Below, one piece after another: positions 9,607 to 20,006 of a DNA stretch of 45,956 nt (position 1 is the first letter of the stretch; the number at the start of each line of letters is the position of its first letter). Position numbers and translations under genes: made by a program. Below the pieces are notes generated by a model. It worked only from the letters and a program-made list of their open reading frames with translations, had not been told where the DNA came from and searched no databases. The DNA is from Gemmatimonadota bacterium (GTDB lineage Bacteria > Gemmatimonadota > Gemmatimonadetes > Gemmatimonadales > Gemmatimonadaceae). The stretch is taken from NCBI GenBank assembly GCA_031127095.1, contig JARIEX010000010.1:1-45956 (forward strand), given 5' to 3'.

Positions 9607-9742
9607 AAGCGGAATCTACTCCACGGCACCGGCCGTGTCCCCCTCGCATCCGCCCGCTGGTGCCTTGCCGGCCGGTCGGGTGCTCGGATGAATTCGGGAC
9701 GTCGCCGACTCTGCCAGCCCACGCATGGCTCGCGCCGAAACA

Positions 9743-9838
9743 GCAAAACGCCGCCGTTCACGTAAGTGACGGCGGCGTTTGCGATTACGAATTATTGCCC
9801 CTCTAGGTTTCGAACCTGGAACCTTCTGATCCAGAGTC
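9743..9838 (-). repeat. Left copy of ~97-bp direct repeat: tRNA-Gln 3' half remnant plus terminator hairpin (att-like)
   Basis: gcaaaacgccgcc[g/a]ttcacgtaagtgacggcggcg...attattgcccctctagg..tcgaacct.gaaccttctga..cagagtc; about 87 of 97 aligned positions match 14006-14102 by hand alignment. Confidence 0.85.
9744..9780 (-). terminator. Hairpin terminator (duplicated tRNA-Gln terminator)
   Basis: aaacgccgccgttcac gtaa gtgacggcggcgttt, strong GC stem followed by TTTT on the minus strand. Confidence 0.6.
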
Positions 9839-10035
9839 GAATCGCCGTCCACCATTCACGCAAAGACTAGGCAGAAACGCCACGCGAATTGGCAAAATCG
9901 CCAAGCATCACTTCGGATGCCGCGGCACATGCCACCCATGCGGGTGCCTAGTGCGGCAGGGATTGCTGGTCGTTCCGAGTTCGCTATCACAGTGCCATCC
10001 CACGGGAAACGGATCCTTGCCGGCGTGATGGGCGG

Positions 10036-11879
10036 CTACTTCCGGCGCACCGTCCTGATCCCGGTGCCGCCCTTCAGGAGAACGAGATGGTGGCCGGTCG
10101 CGCTCACATTCACGGCGGGTCCGCCGGTCACCGTGGCGGCAATTTCGAGTTCGCCCTCACCGCGCAACTCGACGTGTACATCACCGTCGGTCACGTCCGC
10201 GATAAACGCGGGAAAAATCTTGAGGCGAATGGTGTCTGCGACCATCTGAGGTTCGGCCGTCCCGAGTCCGACCTTCACTGGCCCGGCGCCGTAGATGAGA
10301 ATCTCTCCGGCGATTTGTCCGCGACTATCAACGACCACATTCTTGGTGCCGACCTTCGTCGCATAGACGGTTACGTTAGGGCCCTGTCCGGGCAGGCTTG
10401 TGCGCGCCGCCGATAGGCTGCCGATAGGCTGCCGGTTGGCGCGGAGCCGCGTTGGCGTAGCCCGCGCTGTGCCTCACGAAGTCGCTCGGCAATCACGGTC
10501 GCGTCGGCGGCTACCCCCGTCCAAATCGGCAGTGGTCCCCCAAGTTCTGACTTGACCGTGGCGATCGTAAAGACGGCACCGTCGACGACGACCGCCACCT
10601 CAGACCCGATGTGCTGCCGCGTCGTCGCTCGCAGCCGGTCGCGTGCGCCTGCGCTCACCATGGCCCCCACCGTCGCTTCACCATCGTTGACTTCCGATAC
10701 CATGATCGAGTCCACGTCCGCAAGTGTGAGAAACGGTTCGGTGACGGCAACCGCAACACTGTCACCCACTCCGCTCATGGCGAGCGCGACCTCAGTGCGG
10801 CGTGGCAGAACTGATACTCCGGCACCGCCTTGACGAGCGACCCACCGATACTCCAGTGGAGACCCCGCCGCGTTCAGCTGATTGCTGCTCGGTGTCGGCA
10901 CGGCGGCGATCAGCAACGAGGCACCAATGACACCGACGGCCAGCGCCGCGATGGTCGAGCGCTTGTGCCGTGTTGGACGGGTCGTCATGGCGTCAATCCT
11001 TTGCTTGAGTTGTGAAGCCTGCGGGGAGAGTGGAGCAGCCAGCGACATCAGCAGACGTTGTCCCCGAGGGGCGGTTGATCGGTGGTGCGAGACGAGCAGG
11101 AGTAGCTGCCCATACGTCTTCGGGCTCGGCTCCCGGCGAAGCACGCGGGCATCACAGTCGCACTCGATGGCGAGGCGCAGACGGCTCCAACTCCACCACA
11201 GCACGGGGTGCCACGGCATCAGGACCAAGGTGCACAGCGCCGTCGTCAGCATTGCGGGGTCACGGGTGGCCAGATGCTCCTGCTCATGACGAATCACGAG
11301 TGACCGGAGCGAGTCGTCGAGAGCCATCACCCAGCGCGGGATCACGATGGCTCTCGGGTTCCCGCCCATCGCTGCGGGGCCGATCTCTTCGGAGACCAGC
11401 ACCGTTGTACCGCACACGGTCTCGGACTTCAGCCCCAGTCGCATCCGGCGCGCCTCGGAAAGGGCGTGCAGCATCATCCCCAAGAGAAAGGCCGACACCA
11501 CGGCCCAGAGCGCGAGCAGAAGGCCATCGTATCCCGCTGCGCTATCGTGAATGCGGTTGAGAAGTTCCCGCCATCTGTTGGTCAGGCGCTTGGGCGCGGT
11601 GCTGACGACCAATGCGTTGTCGTCTCGTATTGAAGACATGCCGACCGATCCGCCTGGCGACGCTACGTCGCCTCCGCGGAGCACCGTCGGCGCCGGAACA
11701 ATCGGCTGCTCTCGCATGAGCATCGCGGCCGCCGGGAACACGACCATGGCCGACATGGCGACGGCCCACACGAATCGCGTTGGTCCCCCGACGAGACGCA
11801 CGCCGCGCTCGGCGAGGACCGCGAGGAAGCCGAGCAGGAGCCCCACCAGAAGGGCGTACATCGCGAGCGCGGCGATCAT
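10036..11879 (-). pseudogene. M56-family (BlaR1-like) peptidase gene, frame disrupted by 11-bp tandem duplication
   Basis: Intact part 10371-11879 (502 aa): TM segments and VIRHEQEHLATRDP (HExxH). Downstream frame 10036-10408 is open (…ARTSLPGQGPNVTVYATKVGTKNVVVDSRGQIAGEILIYGAGPVKVGLG…VRRK) and rejoins if one of two gccgataggct units is removed. Confidence 0.7.
10409..10430. repeat. Exact 11-bp tandem duplication (gccgataggct x2)
   Basis: Direct reading: gccgataggct gccgataggct gccg. Confidence 0.95.
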
Positions 11880-12262
11880 TGGTCCTTCTTTTCCGATCCG
11901 GCCAAACGGCCGTTCAGGTGAGCGTGCAATGCCTTGAGCTCGTCGGCACTGAGGGCGTCGTTCTCAAGGAGATGCGCGACCACGCTCACGGGCGAGCCGC
12001 CGAAAAACTTTGCCACCAGTCGCGACACGGCGCTGCCCTTCACCGCCTCCTGACTGACAACGGGGAAGTACCGGAACAGCCGCCCCTCAGCCTCATGATC
12101 CACGAGCGCCTTCGCCTCGAGGTTCCGCAGGATGGTGAGCACGGTGTTGTATGCCAGCGCGGCGGGGAGACGCTCTTTGACCTCGGCCACGGTACCTGGC
12201 CCGGCAGTCCAGAGCACCATCATCACGTCCAACTCGCGTTCGCCCAGCGACACTTGGTCCAT
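11876..12262 (-). CDS. BlaI/MecI/CopY-family transcriptional repressor
   Basis: MDQVSLGERELDVMMVLWTAGPGTVAEVKERLPAALAYNTVLTILRNLEAKALVDHEAEGRLFRYFPVV; 4-nt overlap with the M56 gene. Confidence 0.92.
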   Translation of the reverse strand: MDQVSLGERELDVMMVLWTAGPGTVAEVKERLPAALAYNTVLTILRNLEAKALVDHEAEGRLFRYFPVVSQEAVKGSAVSRLVAKFFGGSPVSVVAHLLENDALSADELKALHAHLNGRLAGSEKKDQ

Positions 12263-12273
12263 CGCAGCTCCTG

Positions 12274-12289
12274 AACTATGTGGATAGTT
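12274..12289. promoter_or_regulatory. Operator-like palindrome AACTA-TGTGGA-TAGTT (within ctgaactat-gtgg-atagttcag)
   Basis: Perfect 9-bp arms at 12271-12292, immediately downstream of predicted -10 of the blaI-like gene. Confidence 0.65.
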
Positions 12290-12290
12290 C

Positions 12291-12319
12291 AGTGTACGAC
12301 CGCGAGGCCTGCCTGTCAA
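12291..12319 (-). promoter_or_regulatory. Sigma70-like promoter of the blaI-like/M56 operon
   Basis: Minus strand TTGACA - 17 nt - TACACT. Confidence 0.6.
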
Positions 12320-12333
12320 CTACTAGCATAGTT
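12318..12333. promoter_or_regulatory. Second operator-like site AACTA-CTAGCA-TAGTT overlapping the -35
   Basis: Same half-sites and N6 spacing as 12274-12289. Confidence 0.6.
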
Positions 12334-12367
12334 TTACTCCAGCATCCTGCCGTTGCGCCGGGACATA

Positions 12368-12415
12368 GACAATAGTCAACTTTGTGTATTATTATCAACT
12401 TCGTTGACAATAGTC
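12368..12415. promoter_or_regulatory. AT-rich inverted/direct repeat region upstream of the wHTH-NTase gene
   Basis: gacaatagtcaac (12368-12380) and gttgacaatagtc (12403-12415) as near-perfect inverted repeats, with gacaatagtc also repeated directly; central attatcaac-ttc-gttgacaat. Confidence 0.5.
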
Positions 12416-12430
12416 CACCAACGTCTTCCC

Positions 12431-13396
12431 ATGCGCCGCATGCCCCGTCGCGCACTGACACCCCTGAGCTATCTGGACGCGCCGCTCGACGAGCTGCTCG
12501 GCCAAGTGTCGCACGTCCGCATCCTGCGGGTGCTTTCGGAGTCGGAACACCCACTGCCCCCCGGCGAGCTGGCGAGGGCCACGCGGCTGAACCTCTCTGG
12601 GGTGCTCCGGGCTATCAACCGGCTCGCGCATCTGGGGATCGTGCGCGCCCTAGGTGCGGGCGGGCGGCAGGTGATCGAGCTGAGTCCGGCCCACGCGTTC
12701 GCTCCAGTCCTTCGTGCCCTCTTCGACGCCGAACGTCAGCGGCGCAGCATGCTCATCGCCTCGCTCCAGGAGCTGATGAAGTCGATCATTCCGGCCCCGC
12801 ATGCGGCATGGATTGAAGGACCGCACGCCAACGGCATGGACTCGGCGCACGATGCGCTGCGGTTAGGTGTACTGACGACCGTACGGGAACGCCACGCTGT
12901 TGCCGAACAACTGATCGGTCGCCTTCGCGATCTCGAGCGGCGCTTCGACCTGAGCATCGATCTGTTGGTGCGCACGCGCGCGGACCTTGAGACGATGACC
13001 GCCGACCGGCAGGACGCCGTACGCGACGCCACCCTGCTGTACGGGGTGTTACCACTATCGGCCGGCGTGTTGCCCCCGCACGTCGACGAGCCCCCGGCCG
13101 CGAAGACTCACGGGGACCTCGATGAGAGGTCCCGTGCACAGGCGGAGCGAGTGGCCATGGCGATTTCGCGCGACCCGCGTCTGATCGACGTCGCACAGCG
13201 GTGGGTTCAGCAGCGCCTGCAGCACGCGTCGGCCGCCGAGGCGCACGAGCTGCGCGAGTGGGAGCACATCCTCACGCTGCCGCCGCATCGCATAGCGGCG
13301 TTCCTGCGCGATCCCGGCGAAAGGGCTACGCGGCTGCGTCAGACCACGCCCTTCGCAGGCGTCGGCTCTGATGGCGAACGAGGAGTCCGCCAGTGA
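12431..13396 (+). CDS. Winged-helix protein with degenerate nucleotidyltransferase-like domain
   Basis: N-term LDELLGQVSHVRILRVLSESEHPLPPGELARATRLNLSGVLRAINRLAHLGIVRALGAGGRQVIELS (wHTH) then APHAAWIEGPHANGMDSAHDALRLGVLT where an NTase GS/DxD motif would lie. Confidence 0.6.
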   Translation: MRRMPRRALTPLSYLDAPLDELLGQVSHVRILRVLSESEHPLPPGELARATRLNLSGVLRAINRLAHLGIVRALGAGGRQVIELSPAHAFAPVLRALFDAERQRRSMLIASLQELMKSIIPAPHAAWIEGPHANGMDSAHDALRLGVLTTVRERHAVAEQLIGRLRDLERRFDLSIDLLVRTRADLETMTADRQDAVRDATLLYGVLPLSAGVLPPHVDEPPAAKTHGDLDERSRAQAERVAMAISRDPRLIDVAQRWVQQRLQHASAAEAHELREWEHILTLPPHRIAAFLRDPGERATRLRQTTPFAGVGSDGERGVRQ

Positions 13397-13917
13397 CACG
13401 CGAGCAGCTGGAGCATGCGATTCGCGCGGCCTGCGACGTGGTGGCCGAACACGAGGTGTATGTGTTCGGGTCGCAGTCGATCCTTGGGCAGTTCCCCGAG
13501 GTGCCGGCCACACTCAAGATGTCGGCGGAGGCGGACATCTCGCCGCGCCATCGTCTTGACCGCGTCGAGTACCTCAACACCATCGGTGAAGACTCTCCGT
13601 TTCATCAAGCGCACGGCTTCTACGTGCACGGCCTCCCGATCACCGAGGCGGCCACGCTGCCAGCGGGGTGGGAGGAGCGAACCGTCGCCGTCTACGCGTC
13701 CGAAACCAGCACGGGCCTGTGCCTTGAAGGACATGACCTCGCCGCGAGCAAACTCGTGGCGTTCCGAGACAAAGACCGCGAGTTCGTTCTCACGCTACTG
13801 GCCGAGGAGTTCCTGTCGAGCACCACGCTCGTCGAGCGCGTGTGGCGACTGCCCGTTCCACATGCGGAGCGAGAGCGCATCGCGCGATGGGTGCATCTGA
13901 GTGTTCAGGAGCTGTAG
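13393..13917 (+). CDS. DUF6036-like nucleotidyltransferase
   Basis: MTREQLEHAIRAACDVVAEHEVYVFGSQSILGQFPEVPATLKMSAEADISPRHRLDRVEYLNTIGEDSPFHQAHGFYVHG; GSQSILG and downstream acidic motif; GTGA overlap with upstream gene. Confidence 0.65.
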   Translation: MTREQLEHAIRAACDVVAEHEVYVFGSQSILGQFPEVPATLKMSAEADISPRHRLDRVEYLNTIGEDSPFHQAHGFYVHGLPITEAATLPAGWEERTVAVYASETSTGLCLEGHDLAASKLVAFRDKDREFVLTLLAEEFLSSTTLVERVWRLPVPHAERERIARWVHLSVQEL

Positions 13918-14005
13918 GGGCTGCGTCTTTAGACTTGCGTCGAAGCCGAACGCGGAAGGTTCTGACACGATGAAACTAGGAATCTCCCGAAATCCCCCCG
14001 CCCAT

Positions 14006-14102
14006 GCAAAACGCCGCCATTCACGTAAGTGACGGCGGCGCATGCGATTACGTAACTATTGCCCCTCTAGGAATCGAACCTAGAACCTTCTGAGTCAGAG
14101 TC
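14006..14102 (-). repeat. Right copy of the ~97-bp direct repeat (3' half of intact tRNA-Gln plus terminator)
   Basis: See 9743-9838. Confidence 0.85.
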
Positions 14103-14131
14103 AGACGCTCTGCCAATTGAGCTAAGGGGCA
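14059..14131 (-). tRNA. tRNA-Gln (anticodon CTG)
   Basis: tgcccct-ta-gctcaattggcagagc-g-tctga-ctCTGac-tcaga-aggtt-ctagg-ttcgatt-cctag-aggggca; full cloverleaf. Confidence 0.95.
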
Positions 14132-14180
14132 GCTGGCATCCAACGGGCCGAAACCCATTGGAACCCCAAATATAGAAGAC

Positions 14181-14783
14181 TCACGGCCGGACGGTAGTGC
14201 CTCCGGCTCCGTCGTTGTCCGCACCGAGTATCGCCAGCATCAGCGCCGCGACGTCGACGTCGAGCGGCTCCACAGCGCCAGGCGGGTGCCATACCAACCG
14301 ATCAGCACAGATCTCCGGCCGGTCCACGTCGGGCGTCCACCGTTCGATCAGCTGCGAGTCCAGGTCAATCAACCAACACTCGATCGCCGCGCGCTGGTAC
14401 CGCGGCCGCTTCCGCAGCCGATCGGCCCGCGCCGTGCTCGGCGACAACACTTCGACCGCGAGATACGGCGGTGGCGGCGCAACCCTCCCACGTACCACAT
14501 CGAGGCCAACCGGAGCGATCACAAGCACATCCGGCTGCATCAGCGTGAACGGGTCGAGCACCACGTCGTACGGCGAGAACATCATCTCGCCAACGCGCTG
14601 GCGCTTTACGTAAGCGCCAAGCATGAGCCCGAGCTCGGCGACCGCGCGCTGGTGCGCGAACCGCGGCATCGGGCTCACCAGCAGCTCTCCGTCCACCGTC
14701 TCGTAGCGCTGGTGCGGATCGTCCGGCAACGCCCAGACGTCCTCCACCGACCAGCGACGCTCGTGCGCGATTGGCATGCCCAT
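14181..14783 (-). CDS. Uma2-family (DUF820) PD-(D/E)XK putative endonuclease
   Basis: RYETVDGELLVSPMPRFAHQRAVAELGLMLGAYV...LMQPDVLVIAP...YLAVEVLSPSTARADRLRKRPRYQRAAIECWLIDLDSQ. Confidence 0.85.
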   Translation of the reverse strand: MGMPIAHERRWSVEDVWALPDDPHQRYETVDGELLVSPMPRFAHQRAVAELGLMLGAYVKRQRVGEMMFSPYDVVLDPFTLMQPDVLVIAPVGLDVVRGRVAPPPPYLAVEVLSPSTARADRLRKRPRYQRAAIECWLIDLDSQLIERWTPDVDRPEICADRLVWHPPGAVEPLDVDVAALMLAILGADNDGAGGTTVRP

Positions 14784-14899
14784 AGTTTGCTCGGCTCTCG
14801 GCGGTTTTGGCAACTCGGCGGCGAAACATTCATGCCCCAACCTGCAACAGGAGCGACGGAACTCCGTCACCCCCGTTACGCATGCGCGAGCAATCGAAC

Positions 14900-16612
<1,713 letters not shown>

Positions 16613-16729
16613 GGCAGGTTCCAAAGGGGCAACGATCGGACGGCGCAGAGAATGGCGAAAACTAACCGCTCCGGGAGCGCACCGAGCCGCCCTAGGAAAC
16701 CGGCCGCGTTCATGGTGTATTGCTAAGCC

Positions 16730-18028
16730 ATGCCTCGCCACCGTCCGTACCACACGCTGCTCGCCGCCCTGGCAGGCGCCCTCATCGTTGGGGGGTGCCG
16801 GGCCGCGCCGTTGGCGTATGGGTCCGACGCCGCATCGGCCAAGGCACACTTCGATGCCTTCGCGGCCGCGATCGAATACCGCTTCACGCGCGTGGTACGC
16901 AATCCCAAATTCGCCACCGCGCGAATGCAGATTGCCCGCTACGCCTTCGCGCCGTCCAAGCTCGCCGGCGATACCGCCCTGTGGACCGGGCTGCGCACCA
17001 CGCGCACGGGGGCCGACCGCGATCTCGAGGTGCACGCGGCGCTGTCGGCCGGGCAGTTCCGCTTCACCGCGCGTCCCGGCGTGGCGCTGCCGGTGCAGGT
17101 GGGCGACGAACGGCACCTCATCGCGCTCGACCAGCTGGGACCGGGTGACTGGCAGTGGCGCACGGCCGTGGACCACGCGGTCGGCACGATGCCGCCCGCC
17201 CGCGCCGATGACATCGCCCGCGCGCTCTTCCACACCGCCGAACGCCCCGCCGCCGCGATCCGCGCCGACTATCGCGCCGTCATGCCGCGCACGGCGGCCT
17301 CACTGGGGCGCCTGCTGGCCCTCGACTCCATCGCCACCGCTCCGCAGGCCGACGGCTCGACGGTGGTGACACTGCGCGTTTCCGTGAGTGGCGACCGGCT
17401 CGCGCGGACACTGCCGGCGTTCGCGAAGTACATCAAGCACTATGTCGAGCCGGCCCGCTACCGGTTCCGGCTGGCCGACCGCAGCGGCGCTGACTGGTTT
17501 GACGCGGAAGCACGCGACCGGGTACTCACCCTGCGCTTCCGCAGCCACGAGGGGCAGCTGCAACCCCTCTTGGGGGCGGCACGGCGCATGCCCGACTCAC
17601 TGCGCCTGCATGTGGATGCGCTGGCCAAGATCTCGCTCTTCACCGTGGGCGTGACGCGGATGGAGGGCGAGTTCGTCCACGTGCGCACGCCCCGTGAACG
17701 CGGCTGGGCGATGCGCTTCACGAAGGACCCCGAGTGGCACCTCCCGCTGATCGCCGAGCGGCTGCTGCGGACGCCGCTGCGCCGACCGTTCGAGGGCACG
17801 GGCGTCGTCTTTTCGCTGGGGCTGCGCACCGGCCCCGACGGGCAGACGCTCCTGGCGCGCACCTTCGACATGGCGGTGCGGGAAAGCGCGATCATGCGCT
17901 TTCTGGGCACGCTGGGCTTCACCGCGATGAGCGACTATGCCGGGACCGTCGAGGACGAAGAGAACCGCTTCATCGCCGAGGTGATGGCCGCGATGCGGGC
18001 GGACGTGCGGGCGCTCGGGGCGAAGTAG
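16730..18028 (+). CDS. Hypothetical lipoprotein
   Basis: 432 aa; lipobox ALIVGGC; no family recognised. Confidence 0.65.
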   Translation: MPRHRPYHTLLAALAGALIVGGCRAAPLAYGSDAASAKAHFDAFAAAIEYRFTRVVRNPKFATARMQIARYAFAPSKLAGDTALWTGLRTTRTGADRDLEVHAALSAGQFRFTARPGVALPVQVGDERHLIALDQLGPGDWQWRTAVDHAVGTMPPARADDIARALFHTAERPAAAIRADYRAVMPRTAASLGRLLALDSIATAPQADGSTVVTLRVSVSGDRLARTLPAFAKYIKHYVEPARYRFRLADRSGADWFDAEARDRVLTLRFRSHEGQLQPLLGAARRMPDSLRLHVDALAKISLFTVGVTRMEGEFVHVRTPRERGWAMRFTKDPEWHLPLIAERLLRTPLRRPFEGTGVVFSLGLRTGPDGQTLLARTFDMAVRESAIMRFLGTLGFTAMSDYAGTVEDEENRFIAEVMAAMRADVRALGAK

Positions 18029-18039
18029 CAGACAAGCGA

Positions 18040-18074
18040 GAACCCCCGGCAGCCTGGTCAGGCCCCGGGGGTTC
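18040..18074. terminator. Strong hairpin, candidate terminator
   Basis: gaacccccgg cagcctggtcaggcc ccgggggttc (10-bp perfect arms) just after the 16730-18028 CDS. Confidence 0.55.
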
Positions 18075-18236
18075 GAAAACTGCCACGCACACCGTCATTG
18101 GAACTCTCCGTCCTACCGAACGGCGGCGGGCTTCACTGTCTGTACACTGGACGATGCAGCATGTTCCTGCGTCACACCAGCGCCGAAACCGTCACGGAAC
18201 GGCCTCGATTTCCTACACAAATGGATCCTATACAAG

Positions 18237-18309
18237 TGGAGCTGAGGGGGCTCGAACCCCTGACCTCTGCAATGCGAATGCAGCGCTCTCCCAGCTGAGC
18301 TACAGCCCC
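18237..18309 (-). tRNA. tRNA-Ala (anticodon CGC)
   Basis: ggggctg-ta-gctcagctgggagagc-g-ctgca-ttCGCat-tgcag-aggtc-aggggttcgagccccct-cagctcc. Confidence 0.93.
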
Positions 18310-18467
18310 GGGACCGTGCGGACACGGCGGTTACACCGACAAAAATGGCCCCGCTCCAGTTGGCGCGGGGCCGATCGGGTAACACCGTGAAGGTAGTGGC
18401 CGGCGGTCTCCTGTCAAGCGCTCCGCCGCGGGCACCTTCGTACCCCGACGCGCGTTCGATCCCGTCT

Positions 18468-19979
18468 ATGCCGTCTGCCACGATCCGTTCCGCCACGATA
18501 CCCCACGACCTCCACGCCGACTACGTGCGCGACCAGCTCGTGCCGCGCACCGTCGACGTCAACGGGAAGACGTACTTCCCCGAGGGCGAGTACGTGCTGT
18601 ACTGGATGCAATCCACGCAGCGGCTGGACGAAAACTGGGGGCTGCGGGCCGCCATCCGCACGGCGGACCGCGTGAACCGGCCGCTGGTGATCCATCAGGG
18701 GCTCGACCCCAGCTACCCGTACGCCGCCGACCGGCACCACACGTTCATCCTACAGGGCGCGCGCGACACCGCCCGCGATGCAGGCGCGCGCGGCCTGTAC
18801 TACCAGTTCGTGCTGCGCCCCGGACGCGACGACGACCGGCGCGTGGTCGATCGGCTCGCCGCGCGCGCGTACGTGGTAATCACCGACCTGTTCCCCACCG
18901 CCGGCATCCGCGAGCGCGTGGAGCGGTTCGCCGCGCGGGTGCCCTGCCGGGTGCTGGCCATCGACAGTGTGTGCACCGTACCCAGCGGCGCGTTCGAAAA
19001 GCCGGAGTATGCGGCGCGTACGATCCGCCCCAAGATTGCCAAGCTGCTGGACCACAGCATTGAGCCCGTCGCGGAGGCGCTCCCGCGCGTGCCGGTCAGC
19101 GAGGCGCTGCGGGCGTCACTCCGTGCCACCGTCAGCGAGCACGGCCTGTCGCTGTGCCCCATCGCCACCATGAGCGATGCCGACATCGCGGCCGCCGTGC
19201 ACAGCTGCGACATCGATCACACGGTCCCCGCCGTGCCGCTCGTGGGCGGCAGCGCGGCGGCGGCGGAGCGTCTCGCCGCGTTCGTCTCGCGTGAGCTCAT
19301 GCCGTACGCCGACCGCCGCAACGAAGCCAGCGTGAGCGACGGTACGTCGCGTCTGTCGCCGTATCTGCACTTCGGGCAGATCGCACCGGCGCGGGTGGTG
19401 CGCGACGCGCGGGCGAGTGGCGCGTCGCCGGAAAGTCTCGACGCGTTCGTGCAGCAGGCCACCACGTGGCGCGAGCTCGCGTACAACTGGTGCCTCCGCA
19501 CGCGCAATTTCGACCGCCTCGAGGCGTTGCCGGCGTGGATTCAGAAAACGATGGCGGAGCATGTGGGCGACCCCCGGCCGGTGCTGTACGACCTCCACAC
19601 GCTGGAATCGGCGCAGACGCACGACGCCCTCTGGAACGCCTCGCAGCGCGAACTGGTGGCGCACGGCGTCATCCACAACTACCCGCGCATGCTCTGGGGC
19701 AAGACGATGCTGCTCTGGACGCCTGACTACGAACAGGCGCGCGCCCACCTGTTCTACCTCAACGACAAATACGCGCTCGACGGCCGCGACCCGAACAGCG
19801 TGGGGGGCATCATGTGGTGCCTGGGGCTGTGGGATCGGCCGTGGGGGAACAAGCCGATCTGGGGTGGCATCCGCCCCATGGTGACCTCGCGCGCCAAGCT
19901 CAAGTTCGACGTCGCCGGGTACATCCGGCGCGTGGGCCGGAGTCCCTCGGCAACGGCGGCCCCCGGGCTGCTCCTGTAA
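18468..19979 (+). CDS. phrB: Deoxyribodipyrimidine photolyase, class II-like
   Basis: YVLYWMQSTQRLDENWGLRAAIRTADRVNRPLVIHQGL...RHHTFILQGARDTA...YNWCLRTRNFD...HNYPRMLWGKTMLLWTPDYEQA. Confidence 0.85.
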   Translation: MPSATIRSATIPHDLHADYVRDQLVPRTVDVNGKTYFPEGEYVLYWMQSTQRLDENWGLRAAIRTADRVNRPLVIHQGLDPSYPYAADRHHTFILQGARDTARDAGARGLYYQFVLRPGRDDDRRVVDRLAARAYVVITDLFPTAGIRERVERFAARVPCRVLAIDSVCTVPSGAFEKPEYAARTIRPKIAKLLDHSIEPVAEALPRVPVSEALRASLRATVSEHGLSLCPIATMSDADIAAAVHSCDIDHTVPAVPLVGGSAAAAERLAAFVSRELMPYADRRNEASVSDGTSRLSPYLHFGQIAPARVVRDARASGASPESLDAFVQQATTWRELAYNWCLRTRNFDRLEALPAWIQKTMAEHVGDPRPVLYDLHTLESAQTHDALWNASQRELVAHGVIHNYPRMLWGKTMLLWTPDYEQARAHLFYLNDKYALDGRDPNSVGGIMWCLGLWDRPWGNKPIWGGIRPMVTSRAKLKFDVAGYIRRVGRSPSATAAPGLLL

Positions 19980-20006
19980 GCGGCGGCCGGGTGCTATTCT
20001 CATGAC

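Noticed and set aside
9795-9866. A second functional tRNA-Gln near 9.8 kb
   Set aside because: Only the 3' half is homologous; the acceptor 5' strand (gtctttg vs aggggca), D-arm and anticodon stem do not pair, and the T-stem has a mismatch. Treated as an att-like remnant.
9839-14005. Integrase/recombinase inside the putative island
   Set aside because: All sizeable ORFs in the interval read as M56, BlaI, wHTH-NTase and NTase or shadows; no tyrosine or serine recombinase motif seen.
16613-17233. N-terminal extension of the glnS ORF to 17233
   Set aside because: The extension is antisense to the 16730-18028 lipoprotein and unlike GlnRS; GTG at 16612 fits the family start.
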